A stretch of 64,000 nucleotides of DNA from JAJZQZ01 sp963790415 (GCA_963790415.1 CAWBOK010000009.1:62001-126000), one strand, 5' to 3'; counted from the stretch's first letter, positions 1 through 10,176 are shown. A program made the numbers and translations. The notes: generated by a model not told the origin, from the sequence alone.

Positions 1-2871
1 CACCGCCGCGTTGCTGGAGCGGGAGCGGGTCAGCGGGGTCTTCCACACTACCCGGGCTGAGGCCGAGCGGATGCGCGCGCGGGCGGCCGCCTTGGGGCAG
101 CGCTCGGCGCGGGCCGTCGCGGAGGCGTCTCGCGCCGCTCGGCGCCGGGAGGCCGCGGAAGAGGAACTCGGCTTCGTCGAGGCGCGGCTCGCAGTTCTGG
201 CCGACACGCCGACGCAGAGCGCCTCCCGTCTGGAACGGGTGACGCAGGCGGCACGCACGGTCACCTCTCTGCTGGGGGGGATACGTCCGCGGTTCCAGGC
301 CGCTCTGCACGACGAGGACGACCGCAAGGACGCGGTGTTCGAATTGGAGGCCGCGCGCAGTCGGCTGGTGCAGGAACGGGAGTTCCTGCAGCGGCAGCTG
401 GAGGAGCATGGCCTCCGGGCTCTGGAGGTGAAGGCCCGCGAAGAGGAGGCCGCGGCGGGTGTGGCCGCGTTGGCACTCGTGGTTATGGAGCGCGAGAAGG
501 CGGTCGTCGAGGCTCAGCGGTGCTCCGATGAGTCGGCCGCTTCGGCGGCGGAGGCTGCCGACCGCGCGCGGAAGGCCGAGGAGGTGTCTCGTGCCGCCGC
601 CGCCGACGTGCGTGTGGCCGAAGCCGCCCTTGACGCCCTGACGGGCCGTATCTCTGTCTTGCGCGACGTCTGTCTGCGCCGCGAGGGTGTTCCTGAGGCC
701 GCCCGAGGGTTGCTGGCCGCGACCGATGATGCCGCCCTGGTCGCGGAACTGTTGCGCGTGCAGCCGGGCTACGAGCGCGCGGTGGCGGCGGCTTTGGGGT
801 CGCTGGCGTCGGGCGTGGTGATCTCGGGGCGGCGCGATGCCGCTTTGGTCGGCGTAGCCGATGGACCCGTCGAGGTGTTGTGGCCCGGCGAGGTTCGGTC
901 GCCGGCGACCGCCGCGGCCGCCGCCGACGTCGCGACCGCCGCTGCTCGGGTCGGGGGCGGCTTGGGCGGCGCTGAAGTGGGCGGGTTCCTCGACCTGTGG
1001 GACCTCGTGGACGGCCCCGCCGGGTTGATCGCCGCCCTGAAGCTCTTGACGCCCGCCACGTTGGTGGCTCGTGTCACCGACACCGACACCGACACCGACA
1101 CCGGCGTCGCGGGCGCCGTCGCCGAACCAGGCGGCGTTCCCATCGGCGTCGCGGGCACGGTCGCCGAACCAAGCGTTTCCGCGGACCTCGGCCCCGCGGT
1201 TCGGGTGGTGCACGCCGACGGGCGCGTGCTTCATGGGAGGCTGCATGCGGCGCGGCGCGGCGAGGCCGGGGCGGAGGCCCTGCTGGCCGCGCGCGCGGAG
1301 TTGAAAGGTCTCGAGGTGGAGCACACCGCCGCCCAGGCGGGCGCGGAGAAGGCGCGCGTCGAGGCCTCTGCCGCGGAGGCGGCCATGGTGGCGGCTGCTC
1401 AGACCGCCGCCACGCTGGAAGCGGAAGCGCGCGCGGCCGGCCGCGCCGGCGCGGCGGCCGCCGACGATCTCACCGTCGTTCGCCGCCGACTTGAGGATGC
1501 CGAGGGCCGTCTGACCGAGGTGCAGGCCCGGCACGAACGCGACCGAGAGCTCGTGGCGGGTCTGAGCGACGACCTCACGAGGGTGAAGCAGGAGTTCGAC
1601 GACACCGCCGCCAAGCTCGAGCATGGGCGTCAGGCGCTACGGGCCATGCGGGAGGATGTGGACCTGCTTCGCCGCGATCTATCCCGGCTCGAAGCCAAGC
1701 GGGCCCAAGCGGCGGTGCTGGAGGTTCGTTTGAAGGAGCGCCTCCGCGGCCAGAGCGAGGAGTGCGACCGGGTGACGACCCAGCGTGCCGCGCTGATCCG
1801 AGTAGTGGAGTCCGCACGTGGACAAGAGGGAACCCTCGAACAGCTCCTCCCGATACTCGGTGATCTTCATGCCGTGACTGAAGGTCTGGCACAGGAGGTC
1901 GAGTCAGGGGTGGCCGCACTGCAACAGCAGGTCGACCGGTCCCGCGCGGCTGGGGATGATTTCGCCGAGGCACTGAAGGATCACGGCCGTCGCGAAGCCG
2001 ACCTCCAGAACGAGTTGGGCGGCGAAGCTGAACGGTTGGTCGAGGTCCAAGTCGCGCTTGCGCATCTGGGTGACCGCGCTGCGGAGCGGGAACGCGAACT
2101 CGCGGATCTGCGCCGGCGACACCTTGCGCCCCGTCAGGTCACCGAGACCGAGGTGGAAGGGCTGCGGCCGGCCGATCTGGCCGCGGCTGAGGCGCGCCTG
2201 CGGCGGCGCCTCGAGGCCATGGGCCCGGTCAACCCGCTGGCCGAGCAGGAGTACCGCGAGACCGAGGAGCGGGCATCCTTCTTGACCGAACAACGCCGGG
2301 ACTTGGAGACGAGTCTCGATGAACTGGCAGGAGTGATCGATGACCTGGAACGCCACATCGAGTCCACCTTCGCGGAGATGTTCGAAGCCACGCAGCGTCA
2401 CTTCACCGAGATGGTCCAACTGCTGTTCCCCGGGGGCCGTGGAGTGTTGCGACTGGAGGAACAACCCGTCGGCCGCCCGCTGGAAGACGACGGAGAAGAA
2501 GCGGTTCAGCGGGAGGGACCGGGCATCGTCCTGGAGATCAAACCTCCTCGCAAGGCGCCACGCAGCATGAGCCTGCTCTCGGGGGGGAGAAGGCCTTGGC
2601 GGCTCTCTCATTCTTGTTCGCGCTCTTTCTGGCCCGTCCCTGTCCCTTCTACGTGCTCGACGAGGTGGAGGCGGCTCTCGACGACGTCAACCTGGGCCGG
2701 TTCCTTTCTCTGGTCAAGCGGTACCAGGATCGGACTCAGTTCATCATCATCACCCACCAACGGCGTACCATGGAGATCGCGGACACTCTCTACGGCGTGG
2801 CAATGGATGCCGACGGTACCTCTCGAGTACTGTCACGCAGGCTGAGCGTGGCCGGCGCCGGGCAGAGCTGA
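1..2871 (+). CDS. smc: Chromosome segregation protein SMC, C-terminal part (5' end outside window, one frameshift)
   Basis: SMC ATPase that compacts and segregates chromosomes with ScpA/ScpB. The frame is open from the window edge, so the N-terminal Walker A head lies upstream. Seen here: a long Ala/Glu/Arg-rich coiled coil, a hinge-like segment (about 660-1260), the returning coiled coil, then the C-terminal head with signature LLSGG near 2575-2587 and Walker B YVLDEVEAALDD near 2650. After the LSGG codons the frame breaks at a run of seven G (2581-2587). Adding one G restores the expected GEKALAALS and leads into the frame ending at TGA 2869-2871. Because smc is normally essential, I take this as a homopolymer error. 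The hinge carries an odd repetitive insert (separate entry). The next gene, ftsY, follows with its Shine-Dalgarno touching the smc stop. Confidence 0.93.
1075..1172 (+). repeat. Hexamer tandem repeat and imperfect 42-base duplication inside the SMC hinge region
   Basis: Five units of CACCGA (last one CACCGG) at 1075-1104 encode a Thr-Asp run. Immediately after, a unit starting GGCGTCGCGGGC at 1103 recurs at 1145 with a period of 42 bases and encodes the related peptides GVAGAVAEP and GVAGTVAEP. All unit lengths are multiples of three, so the insert stays in frame. It probably forms a variable loop in the hinge. Confidence 0.8.
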
Positions 2872-2881
2872 GGAGGTTCTC

Positions 2882-3886
2882 GTGTCGTATGACTGGTCCG
2901 AAGTCTTCATAGGTGTCGACGCCGCCCGCGTCGTCTCCGGCTCCCAAGAGGCCACCGAAGGGCGCCGGGGCTGGTTCCGGCAGCTGCGCGAGGGCCTGTC
3001 CAAGAGCACCAAAGCGCTGCAGCAGCAGTTCGCCGCCATCCTCTTCGATCGCTTCGACGACGAATTGTGGGAACGCATCGAGGAAGCGCTGATCTATGCC
3101 GACGTGGGAGTGGACACCACCGTGTCCATCGTCGAGCAATTGGAACAGGCGGCCGAAGCAGGCAGCATCCACGACAGCCACGAGCTGCTCGCGAAGCTCC
3201 GTGAGATCGCGGCGGCTCACTTCTGCAGCAAAGACACCCGCATCGATGTGGCCCACACCCCCGCGGTCATCCTGATGGCCGGCGTGAACGGCACGGGAAA
3301 GACCACGACGATCGGCAAGATCGCCTGGCATCTGCGCGAGCTGGGGAAGACCCCTCTGCTGGTAGCCGGCGACACCTTTCGAGCCGCGGCCGTGGAGCAA
3401 CTGGTGGAGTGGGGGAACCGCGTGGGCTGCGAGGTGGTGCGGCACGAGCGCGGCGGAGATCCGGGGGCGGTCGTCTACGACGGCATCGCGGCGGCCCAGG
3501 CTCGGGGCGCCGACGTGGTCATCGTCGACACCGCGGGCCGTCTGCACACTCAAGTGAACCTCATGAAGGAGCTGGAGAAGGTGGTGCGGGTGATAAAGAA
3601 GCTGGTTCCCGACGCTCCCCACGAGACCCTGCTGACCATCGACGCCACCACGGGACAGAACGGTCTCATCCAGGCGCGACTGTTCAAGGAGGCGGTCGAC
3701 GTCACCGGGGTGGTGCTCACCAAGATGGACGGCACGGCCAAGGGTGGCATAGCCCTGGCCATCTCTCACGAACTCGACCTGCCCATCAAGCTGATCGGCA
3801 CCGGCGAGAAGATGGACGCGCTGCAGCCGTTCGACCCCGCCGGCTTCGCGGGACTGCTGTTCGACGACAGCCTGCTGCGGGGGTAG
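2882..3886 (+). CDS. ftsY: Signal recognition particle receptor FtsY
   Basis: SRP GTPase receptor that docks Ffh-ribosome complexes at the membrane. It has 334 aa. A short N-terminal helical NG-type bundle is followed by the G domain: G1 GVNGTGKTTT near residue 135, DTAGRLHTQ near 215, and TKMDGTAKGG near 280. The start is GTG at 2882 because AGGAGG (2871-2876) lies six bases upstream. The long acidic A domain of enterobacterial FtsY is absent, as is common in Gram-positives. It is likely co-transcribed with smc. The converging gene begins 18 bases after the stop. Its SRP partner ffh lies more than 53 kb away at 57502. Confidence 0.96.
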   Translation: MSYDWSEVFIGVDAARVVSGSQEATEGRRGWFRQLREGLSKSTKALQQQFAAILFDRFDDELWERIEEALIYADVGVDTTVSIVEQLEQAAEAGSIHDSHELLAKLREIAAAHFCSKDTRIDVAHTPAVILMAGVNGTGKTTTIGKIAWHLRELGKTPLLVAGDTFRAAAVEQLVEWGNRVGCEVVRHERGGDPGAVVYDGIAAAQARGADVVIVDTAGRLHTQVNLMKELEKVVRVIKKLVPDAPHETLLTIDATTGQNGLIQARLFKEAVDVTGVVLTKMDGTAKGGIALAISHELDLPIKLIGTGEKMDALQPFDPAGFAGLLFDDSLLRG

Positions 3887-3903
3887 CGCTTAGCTCCGGA
3901 GTG

Positions 3904-4650
3904 CTATTCCCAGCGGAAGAACCGGGTTGCCAGCAGAGCGCAGATCCCCATTGTGCCGCCCAGCACCGCGGTCTCGAGCAGTAGGTCGGACCAGGGCATG
4001 CCGAACCAGAGACCCTTGAGGAGCCTTACCGCGTAAGTGAGGGGGAGGAAGTCCGAGATGCGGCGAACCGACTCGGGCATGATCTCTATTGGGATGCCCG
4101 CCCCCGAGAGGAACATCATCGGGTAGAAGACCACCATGCCGATGACCTGCGCCGTCCGCGCATTGGGTGCCACCGAGGCGATCAGGTAGCCGATGGAGAA
4201 CATCGAGAGGGCGCAGAACACGACCCCGGCCAGTACGAGCAGAGGGTTCCCTTCAACGCGCGCGTTGTAGAGCAGCCTGCCGACCACGATCAGCAAGAGC
4301 ATGCCCAACACCGTCATGACGAGGTTGGTGACCACGTCGGCAAGGACGTATACGTGTTCGGGCAGGCCGCCGCCCGCCCGATAGCGCCTGAGTACTCCGG
4401 TCTCCCGGCTGCTGCTGATGTTGATGGGTATGCCGAGGAAGGCGACCGTGCCCAGGATCAACGCCGTGTAGGCCGGCAGGGACACGTCCATCGACCCCCG
4501 GCCGCCGAACATAGGCGTGGGGTCGTTCCCGTAGATGGTGCCGAACAGCACCACCAGCAAGGGAGGGAAGGCCAGGGTGAAGAACGTGGCGATCGGCTCC
4601 CGGAGGTAGAGCCGGAGATCCATCGCGGTGAGCTGCTTCAAGCCCCTCAC
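3904..4650 (-). CDS. ABC-2 type transporter permease
   Basis: Membrane subunit of a two-component ABC-2 exporter. It has 248 aa with about six hydrophobic segments and the ABC-2 family pattern: an N-terminal cytoplasmic stretch LYLREPIATFF, then a large membrane domain containing YPMMFLSGAGIPIE. The start is GTG at 4650. A downstream ATG at 4623 (MDLRLY) is a plausible alternative. It lies 4 bases after the stop of the ATPase gene, so the two are one operon. The substrate is not evident. DrrB-like drug export is the nearest family parallel. Confidence 0.88.
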   Translation of the reverse strand: MRGLKQLTAMDLRLYLREPIATFFTLAFPPLLVVLFGTIYGNDPTPMFGGRGSMDVSLPAYTALILGTVAFLGIPINISSSRETGVLRRYRAGGGLPEHVYVLADVVTNLVMTVLGMLLLIVVGRLLYNARVEGNPLLVLAGVVFCALSMFSIGYLIASVAPNARTAQVIGMVVFYPMMFLSGAGIPIEIMPESVRRISDFLPLTYAVRLLKGLWFGMPWSDLLLETAVLGGTMGICALLATRFFRWE

Positions 4651-4654
4651 AGCA

Positions 4655-5569
4655 TCACGCCCGCATCTCGCGTCCGGTCAGGGCAAGGAACACTTCTTCG
4701 AGCGTCGACTCCTCGGTGCGCAGGTCGATGAGGTCCACGCCGGCGTCCTCGAGTGCGGAGACGACCCCGCCAACGAAGCGCTCCCCGCCCCCGTAGACGA
4801 TCAGGCGATCACCCGCCTGCTCCATTCGGCGGACCGTGGGAAGGTGCCCCAGCGACGGTGGGGTCTTCCCGGGTGGGAACGTCAGTACAAGGCGCCTCTC
4901 TGCCCCCAGAGACCGGATCAGCGCATCGGGTGTGTCCAGGGCGAGGATCCGGCCGTGGTCCATGATAAGCACGCGGTCACACAGTCGTTCGGCCTCCTCC
5001 ATGAAGTGGGTGGTAAGCACGACGGTGCATCCCGAGTCGCGTATCTGCGTGACCAGCTCCCACATGGAGCGCCGAGCCTGCGGGTCGAGCCCCGTGGTGA
5101 GCTCGTCGAAGAAGACAACCTCCGGCTGGTTGACCAGGGCCAGAGCGATGAGGAGGCGCTGCTTCTGACCTCCCGAGAGCTTGCTGAACGGAGCCCGGCG
5201 CTTATCGGCTAGGCCCATGCGGTCCAGGAGTCCGGCGGCCTCGGCTTGGTGCTCGTGGAACGAACCGAAGAGCCGGAGCGCCTCTTCGGCCCGCATTCGC
5301 GGCGGAAGGGCAGACTCTTGAAGCTGGATGCCGATGCGTTCGGCCACCGCCCGCAGATCTCGCGCCGGGTCCATCGCCAGCAGACGCACGGAACCCTCGT
5401 CGGGTCGCCGCAGGCCTTCGATGCACTCGATGGTGGTCGTCTTGCCCGCACCGTTCGGCCCCACCATGCCGAAGATCTCGCCCTGGCGCACCTCGAAAGA
5501 GACCCCATCGACGGCAGCGACGTCCCCATAACTCTTCCGCAGGTCGGTGACCTCTATGACAGCGGACAC
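4655..5569 (-). CDS. ABC-2 exporter ATP-binding protein (DrrA/CcmA-like)
   Basis: ATPase partner of the downstream permease. It has 304 aa. Walker A GPNGAGKTT is near residue 39, the signature SKLSGGQKQR near 137, Walker B VVFFDELTTGLDPQ near 158, and the H-loop TTHFMEEAE near 195. A C-terminal domain of about 90 residues ends in EESTLEEVFLALTGRE, typical of DrrA-type drug-resistance and ABC-2 exporters. The Walker B Leu-Thr (DELT rather than DEPT) is a known variant in this subfamily. The start is GTG at 5569. Gene order ATPase then permease with a 4-base gap supports translational coupling. Confidence 0.93.
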   Translation of the reverse strand: MSAVIEVTDLRKSYGDVAAVDGVSFEVRQGEIFGMVGPNGAGKTTTIECIEGLRRPDEGSVRLLAMDPARDLRAVAERIGIQLQESALPPRMRAEEALRLFGSFHEHQAEAAGLLDRMGLADKRRAPFSKLSGGQKQRLLIALALVNQPEVVFFDELTTGLDPQARRSMWELVTQIRDSGCTVVLTTHFMEEAERLCDRVLIMDHGRILALDTPDALIRSLGAERRLVLTFPPGKTPPSLGHLPTVRRMEQAGDRLIVYGGGERFVGGVVSALEDAGVDLIDLRTEESTLEEVFLALTGREMRA

Positions 5570-5751
5570 GGCGTCTCAGTCCCACCACGTCGGGTTGTAC
5601 TGTACGTGAGGCCGTACCCTGCGGTCGGAGCGGTCAACCATTCTTCGGCTTGATGGCTTGGACGGTCCAGGCGGACCCTGTGGTAGTCTGACTCCTTTCC
5701 AAGAGGGGCCTTGCCGACGTGCGGGGTCGCGAAGTGGGGAGGGGGACTCGC

Positions 5752-6717
5752 ATGAACGTCTTGGTCGTTGGGGGCTGTGGACAGTTCGGACGGAAGACCG
5801 TGGCCCGGCTGGTGCGGGATCCCGACGTTGCCTGTGTGGTGGCGATGGATGTGGCTCCGCCGGCCGCCTGGTTCCTCAGGTTGATCGAGGAGAACGGCAG
5901 CAAGTTCCGGTTCGTGCGGGGAGACATCTCGCAACTGGAGGATCTGCTGGACATCATCAGCCGGTACTCCATCGACCGCCTGGTCAACTGGGCCATGGTG
6001 ATGACCCTCGAACCGATGCCGCGGCTGAACATGAAGGTCGGCATCCTCGGCATGTGCAACGTCTTCGAGGCGGCCCGGCTATCGGGCATCAAGCGGGTGG
6101 TGTACGCTAGTTCGGAGACGGTGTACGGCAGCCAGGAGGACTACGGCGACCGGGAAGTGGTGGAGGACGACCGTCTCTACATGGGGCCCGGTCACTTCTA
6201 TGCTTTGGCGAAGCGGTTGGCCGAGATCATGGCGGACGAGTACTCGGCGTTGTATGGGTTGAACTGCACCGGCCTGCGCCCCAACATCGTCTACGGCCAC
6301 GGGGCGAAGGAGCCGTTCGTCGTGCGGTGGTTCTCCGACATCGTCTCCCTGCCGGCCGTGGGCGAACCGGTCGTCTACGACATCGATGGCAGGAGCCTTT
6401 GGTCGCTCCTCACGCCCGACGATATCGGCGAGTTCACCTGGAGGCTGCTGAAAGCTCCGTCATCGCCGCACCCCGTCTACAACCTGGGTGGGCCTCCCTA
6501 CTGCCTGCAGGACGTGGCTGCCGTGGTGCGCTCGTACCTGCCGGATGCCGAGATCACGTTCGGCGACGAGCGCGGGCGCGAGGAGCTCCCCTGGAAGGTC
6601 AGCTGCGCCCGGGCGAAGGCGGACTTCGACTTTGCCGTCATGCCTTTGGAGAAAGCGGTGCTGGTCCACATCAACGACGCCCGCTTCGAGGCGGGGTTGC
6701 CGCCCATCGTGAGATAA
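5752..6717 (+). CDS. NAD(P)-dependent epimerase/dehydratase (extended SDR)
   Basis: Short-chain dehydrogenase/reductase of the sugar-epimerase type, 321 aa. The Rossmann glycine motif GGCGQFG is at residues 7-13. The active-site Ser lies in YASSETVYG near residue 120, and the catalytic YALAK is near 152. The C-terminal part recalls the substrate-binding lobe (VYNLGGPPY). The ATG at 5752 is chosen because a purine-rich GGGGAGGGGG lies just upstream and the glycine motif then sits at the usual distance from the N-terminus. The substrate is not predictable. It stands between an exporter on the other strand and an MFS exporter. Confidence 0.88.
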   Translation: MNVLVVGGCGQFGRKTVARLVRDPDVACVVAMDVAPPAAWFLRLIEENGSKFRFVRGDISQLEDLLDIISRYSIDRLVNWAMVMTLEPMPRLNMKVGILGMCNVFEAARLSGIKRVVYASSETVYGSQEDYGDREVVEDDRLYMGPGHFYALAKRLAEIMADEYSALYGLNCTGLRPNIVYGHGAKEPFVVRWFSDIVSLPAVGEPVVYDIDGRSLWSLLTPDDIGEFTWRLLKAPSSPHPVYNLGGPPYCLQDVAAVVRSYLPDAEITFGDERGREELPWKVSCARAKADFDFAVMPLEKAVLVHINDARFEAGLPPIVR

Positions 6718-6750
6718 TCCCCGCGAAACCGAAATCAAAGGGGATTCTCG

Positions 6751-8331
6751 GTGTTCGCAGAGGATAGACGCGTCAAGCTGCTCACGCTGGGCGCCATGTG
6801 TTTCGCCCTGTTCATGGCGATGCTGGACAACACCGTCATCAACGTAGCGTTGCCGAAGATCCAGGCCCACTTCACCTCGGGGGTCAGCGGGCTCCAGTGG
6901 ATCGTCGACGCGTACACGTTGTTCTTCGCCTGCCTGATGTTGTCCGGGGGGACCCTCGGCGACCTGTACGGACGCAAACGGCTGTTCCTGATTGGGCTGA
7001 CCGTGTTCACGGGGGGCTCTCTGCTCGCGGGTCTAGCGCCGACACTTGAGGTCCTAGTCGCGGCTCGGGCCGTGCAGGGAATCGGGGCGGCCGCGCTGAT
7101 GCCGGGCACCCTTTCGATCATCAGCAACACCTTCCCGGACCCGAAGGAGCGCGCGCAGGCGATCGGCATGTGGGCCGGGGTGTCCGGCATCGCCCTGGCG
7201 GCGGGCCCGATCGTGGGTGGGGCCCTGGTGGACAGCTTGGGCTGGCAGAGCGTCTTCTTCCTTAACGTGCCCATCGGTATCGCGGCCTTCGTGGTGGCGC
7301 TGCTCGTGGTCCACGAGTCGAAGAGCCCCGAGGGGCGGCGTCTCGATCTTCCGGGACAACTCTTGGCCATCACCGGTATCGCAGCGTTGACCTACGCTCT
7401 GATCGAAGCGAACGACCGCGGCTGGACGTCGCCGCTCATTCTGACGCTCTTTGCCCTCTCCGCGGTGACGCTCACCGCATTCATCGTCGTCGAGTCGCGC
7501 ACCTCCAGCCCCATGCTGCAGCTGCACTTCTTCCGCAACCCCACCTTTGCGGCGGCCAATGCGGTGGCGGCCATCGTCAGTTTCGGCATGTTCGGGATCT
7601 TCTTCTTCCTGAGCCTGTTCTTCCAGAACATCCAGGGCTACACGGCCTTCCAGGCAGGCGTGCGTCAGCTTCCCGCGACCTTGATGATCATCATCGCGGC
7701 TCCGATCGCCGGCCAGTTGGCGGGCCGCATCGGCCCGCGGTTGCCCATGGTGGCCGGTCTCACCTTCGCCGGCAGCAGCCTTCTCCTGATGACACGGGTG
7801 GACGCGGGAGACGCCTACTCGACGATCTGGCCGTACCTGGTGCTGATGGGTCTGGGGATGGGCTTGGTGATGTCGCCGATGACGGCCGCCGTGATGGCGT
7901 CGGTGCCCTTGCGGCGGGCGGGGATGGCTTCGGCCACCAGTAGTACGAGCCGCGAGGTGGGGGGTGTGTTCGGGATCGCCCTGCTCGGCGCTATCGTGAC
8001 CCACTTCTTCTCGAAGAACCTGTCCGCACAACTGGCGGGTCTGCCCATCCCGGCGGAGGCGAAGGCTCAGATCCTGGCGGTTGCGGGCCGAGGCGGGCAG
8101 GAGGCCACGGGATCGTTGCCGTTGGGCCCGTCACAGCAAGAGGCCCTTCACCATGCCATCGACCAAGCCTTCGTGCACGGCATGCACATCGGACTGACCG
8201 TCGCGGGGCTCACCGTTCTCGGCGGAGCGGTCATCGCGCTGGTGTTCGTACGGCGCCCGGAGCCGGCCGGCGTCGTCGAAGCTCCCTCGACATTGGAGCC
8301 GCGTGTGGCGACTGTGTGCGACACCGCCTAG
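6751..8331 (+). CDS. MFS multidrug exporter, DHA2 (EmrB/QacA) family
   Basis: Proton-driven drug:H+ antiporter, 526 aa with about 14 hydrophobic segments, the length expected of the DHA2 subfamily. Visible motifs are LDNTVINVALP in TM1, GDLYGRKRLF in loop 2-3 (motif A), and GIALAAGPIVGGALVDSLGWQSVFFLNVP in TM5-6 (motif C region). The GTG at 6751 follows AAAGGGG. The gene starts 33 bases after the SDR stop and may share its transcript. No repressor gene is adjacent. Confidence 0.93.
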   Translation: MFAEDRRVKLLTLGAMCFALFMAMLDNTVINVALPKIQAHFTSGVSGLQWIVDAYTLFFACLMLSGGTLGDLYGRKRLFLIGLTVFTGGSLLAGLAPTLEVLVAARAVQGIGAAALMPGTLSIISNTFPDPKERAQAIGMWAGVSGIALAAGPIVGGALVDSLGWQSVFFLNVPIGIAAFVVALLVVHESKSPEGRRLDLPGQLLAITGIAALTYALIEANDRGWTSPLILTLFALSAVTLTAFIVVESRTSSPMLQLHFFRNPTFAAANAVAAIVSFGMFGIFFFLSLFFQNIQGYTAFQAGVRQLPATLMIIIAAPIAGQLAGRIGPRLPMVAGLTFAGSSLLLMTRVDAGDAYSTIWPYLVLMGLGMGLVMSPMTAAVMASVPLRRAGMASATSSTSREVGGVFGIALLGAIVTHFFSKNLSAQLAGLPIPAEAKAQILAVAGRGGQEATGSLPLGPSQQEALHHAIDQAFVHGMHIGLTVAGLTVLGGAVIALVFVRRPEPAGVVEAPSTLEPRVATVCDTA

Positions 8332-8379
8332 TTCGGCCACCCCCGCGCGCGGTGCAGGCGAAGGCTTTCTCTGGGAGGC

Positions 8380-8541
8380 TATTGAGGAATGACGCTTCGC
8401 CGCCGGGCTGCGCTGGGTATGCGCAAGGCAAGGACGCAGGGTGGGACTTCCCACAAGCAGCGCTACGGGCGCGACAAGGACGATGCATGGTGCCGCCGGT
8501 GCTGTCCGGTGGCCGAGGTTTCGTTCTTCAACAGCCTCCTA
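8380..8541. mobile_element. MITE-like element with terminal inverted repeats, no coding capacity
   Basis: About 160 bases bounded by imperfect inverted ends: GGGAGGCTATTGAGGAATGA at the left, and the complement of the right end reads TAGGAGGCTGTTGAAGAACG. Roughly 17 of 21 positions agree. Such GGCTGTTGAA-type ends occur in IS-derived MITEs (family knowledge, not verified here). A short inner palindrome GTGGGACTTCCCAC is at 8441-8454. The right end abuts the glnA stop codon. A third copy of the same terminus is at 10798. No transposase is present. Confidence 0.5.
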
Positions 8542-9986
8542 GAACATGCTCCACAGGAACTGGTTGGTGACCTCGTGGTGGAACTGGATCTCCGCCACCT
8601 TGACCACCGTGCCGAGTGAAGCCGGGCAGCGTTCGGCGGAGGCGTGCTTGAGTTCGTGATACCGCTTGTGCACCGACGTCGCCCATCATCTCCGCCATCC
8701 AGGCACTGCCTTTGAAAAGCCGGATGGCGTCGTAGATGTTGTCCGGCAGGAAGCGGGTGCGGGTAGCGCTTCTGCTCGTCGCTCTCCTCCGACCTCGGGC
8801 CCTCGAGCCCGGTGCGGAGTAGCGCGTAGCTCAAGAGGTAGGGGTTCGGAGTCGGGGGCGATCGAGCGGACTTCGATCGCGCGCGCTCTTCTCGTTGCCC
8901 AGCGGGATGCGCACCATGGCGCCGCGGTTGATGGCCGACACCTTGATCTGATTGGGCGCCTCGAAGTGGGGGTCCAGCCGCCGGTACGCGTTCACGCTCG
9001 AGTTCAGGATCAAGCAGGTCTCCTGAGCGCTGTGCAGGGTCCGGTCGATGAAATCCCAGGCCATCTTGGACACGCCGTCCTGGCCGGCGGCGTCGAAGAA
9101 CAGGTTCGTGCCGTCGGCGGCCGAGACGGACAGGTTGGCGTGCATGCCGTTCCCGTTCACGCCCATGACCGGCTTGGGAAGGAACGAGGCCGTCATGTCC
9201 AGCCTCTGCGCCACCTGCCGGCAGATCAGCTTGTAGAGCTGGATCTGGTCGGATGCGATCACGGCCTCCGAGTACCCGTAGTTGACCTCGAACTGCGATG
9301 GCGCCACCTCGGGATGGTCCTTCTCGTTGTCGAAGCCCATGGCCCGCTGTGCCTCGGCCGCGCGATCGATGAACGTGCGCAGTTCGTCCCCGGGCAGCGA
9401 ATGGTAGTAGCCGCCGGTGGAGATGAACTCGAACTTCTCCGTCTCGTAGTACTCGCGCTCGGCGTCGCGCCCCTTGAACAGGAAGCCCTCCACCTCGTTG
9501 GCCACGTTGCAGGTCCAGCCTTTGGCGGCGTACAGGTCTTCGCACCAGTTCTTGAGCCGGCCGCGGAAGTCCGCGGCATAGGGAGTGCCGTCTTGGTCGC
9601 GCACTTCGGCGAAGACGAGCACCTTGCCCGGTCCGAAGATGTCCGCGGGCAGCCAGTAGAAGGCCGGCCAGTCGACCACCAGGCGCAGGTCGGATTCCTG
9701 TTGCTGAGAGAACCCGCGCACGGACGACCCGTCGAACGTCAGGTTGTCCGCGGAGCGCAGCAGGAACTTCTTGTCGTAGTCCAGCATGTGCAGCCGGCCT
9801 TCGAGGTCGGTGAAGCACACGGTGACGGCCTTGATGCGCTTCTCGTCGGTGAGCCAGCGCATGCGCTCCTCGCGGATCGTGTCCGCGGGTATCCGCGCCT
9901 GCCGCTGCTGCTTGACGGCGAGGTTCATCTCTTCGAGCTTATCGTAGGGGAATCTCGACGAAGTCGCGCAGGCCGGGGGTATCCAT
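8539..9986 (-). CDS. glnA: Glutamine synthetase (reconstructed across several frameshifts)
   Basis: ATP-dependent ligation of ammonia to glutamate. The central 365 aa (8831-9928) is intact and contains FDGSSVRGF, NEVEGFLF, the ATP/glutamate region SQFEVNYGY, and NGNGMHANLS. The N-terminus can be extended: ATG at 9986 has GGGAGG 9 bases upstream and encodes MDTPGLRDFVEIP, joined to the main frame by one indel near 9945. At the 3' end the conserved RIEVRSIAPDSNPYLL, LPDNIYDAIRLFKGS and the terminal HEVTNQFLWSMF are all present, but spread over different frames (breaks near 8882, 8850, 8748 and 8685), ending at TAG 8539-8541. The restored length is about 480 aa, normal for GlnA-like enzymes. The cluster of breaks near a repeat could be real decay, but a consensus error is as likely. 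Confidence 0.87.
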
Positions 9987-10060
9987 GAGTTATTTTCCTC
10001 CCATTAAGTACTATCTACCAAAATGCTAACTATGCTAAGAAGGTTTTAATCTTACCATGC
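9987..10060 (-). promoter_or_regulatory. AT-rich glnA leader with two phased 7-base direct repeats
   Basis: This is an unusually AT-rich stretch in a GC-rich window. Read on the plus strand it carries ATGCTAA at 10023 and again at 10032, with a period of 9. On the minus strand this is TTAGCAT twice, about 35-50 bases before the glnA ATG. TAGATA-like -10 candidates lie between the repeats and the Shine-Dalgarno GGGAGG. It is likely promoter plus operator; the regulator is unknown. Confidence 0.45.
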
Positions 10061-10176
10061 GAAGCCCCGGGGTTCCGGCCTCTCGGAGTGCGGGCAGCCG
10101 CCTGTTCGTCACTGTCGGCCGGTACGACGACTGCTCCTCGGTCGGCCCGCCCGAAGGCGATCGCCGCCGCGGCGGC

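Noticed and set aside
4655..5569. DELT instead of DEPT in the ABC ATPase Walker B region as a possible inactivating change
   Set aside because: This variant is common among ABC-2/DrrA-type ATPases, and all catalytic residues remain.
8463..9988. Long open frames on both strands over glnA (8463-9818 minus, 8666-9988 plus)
   Set aside because: They are GC-driven shadows. Only the glutamine synthetase frame shows family motifs; the minus shadow contributes just one short stretch of the true C-terminus through a frameshift.
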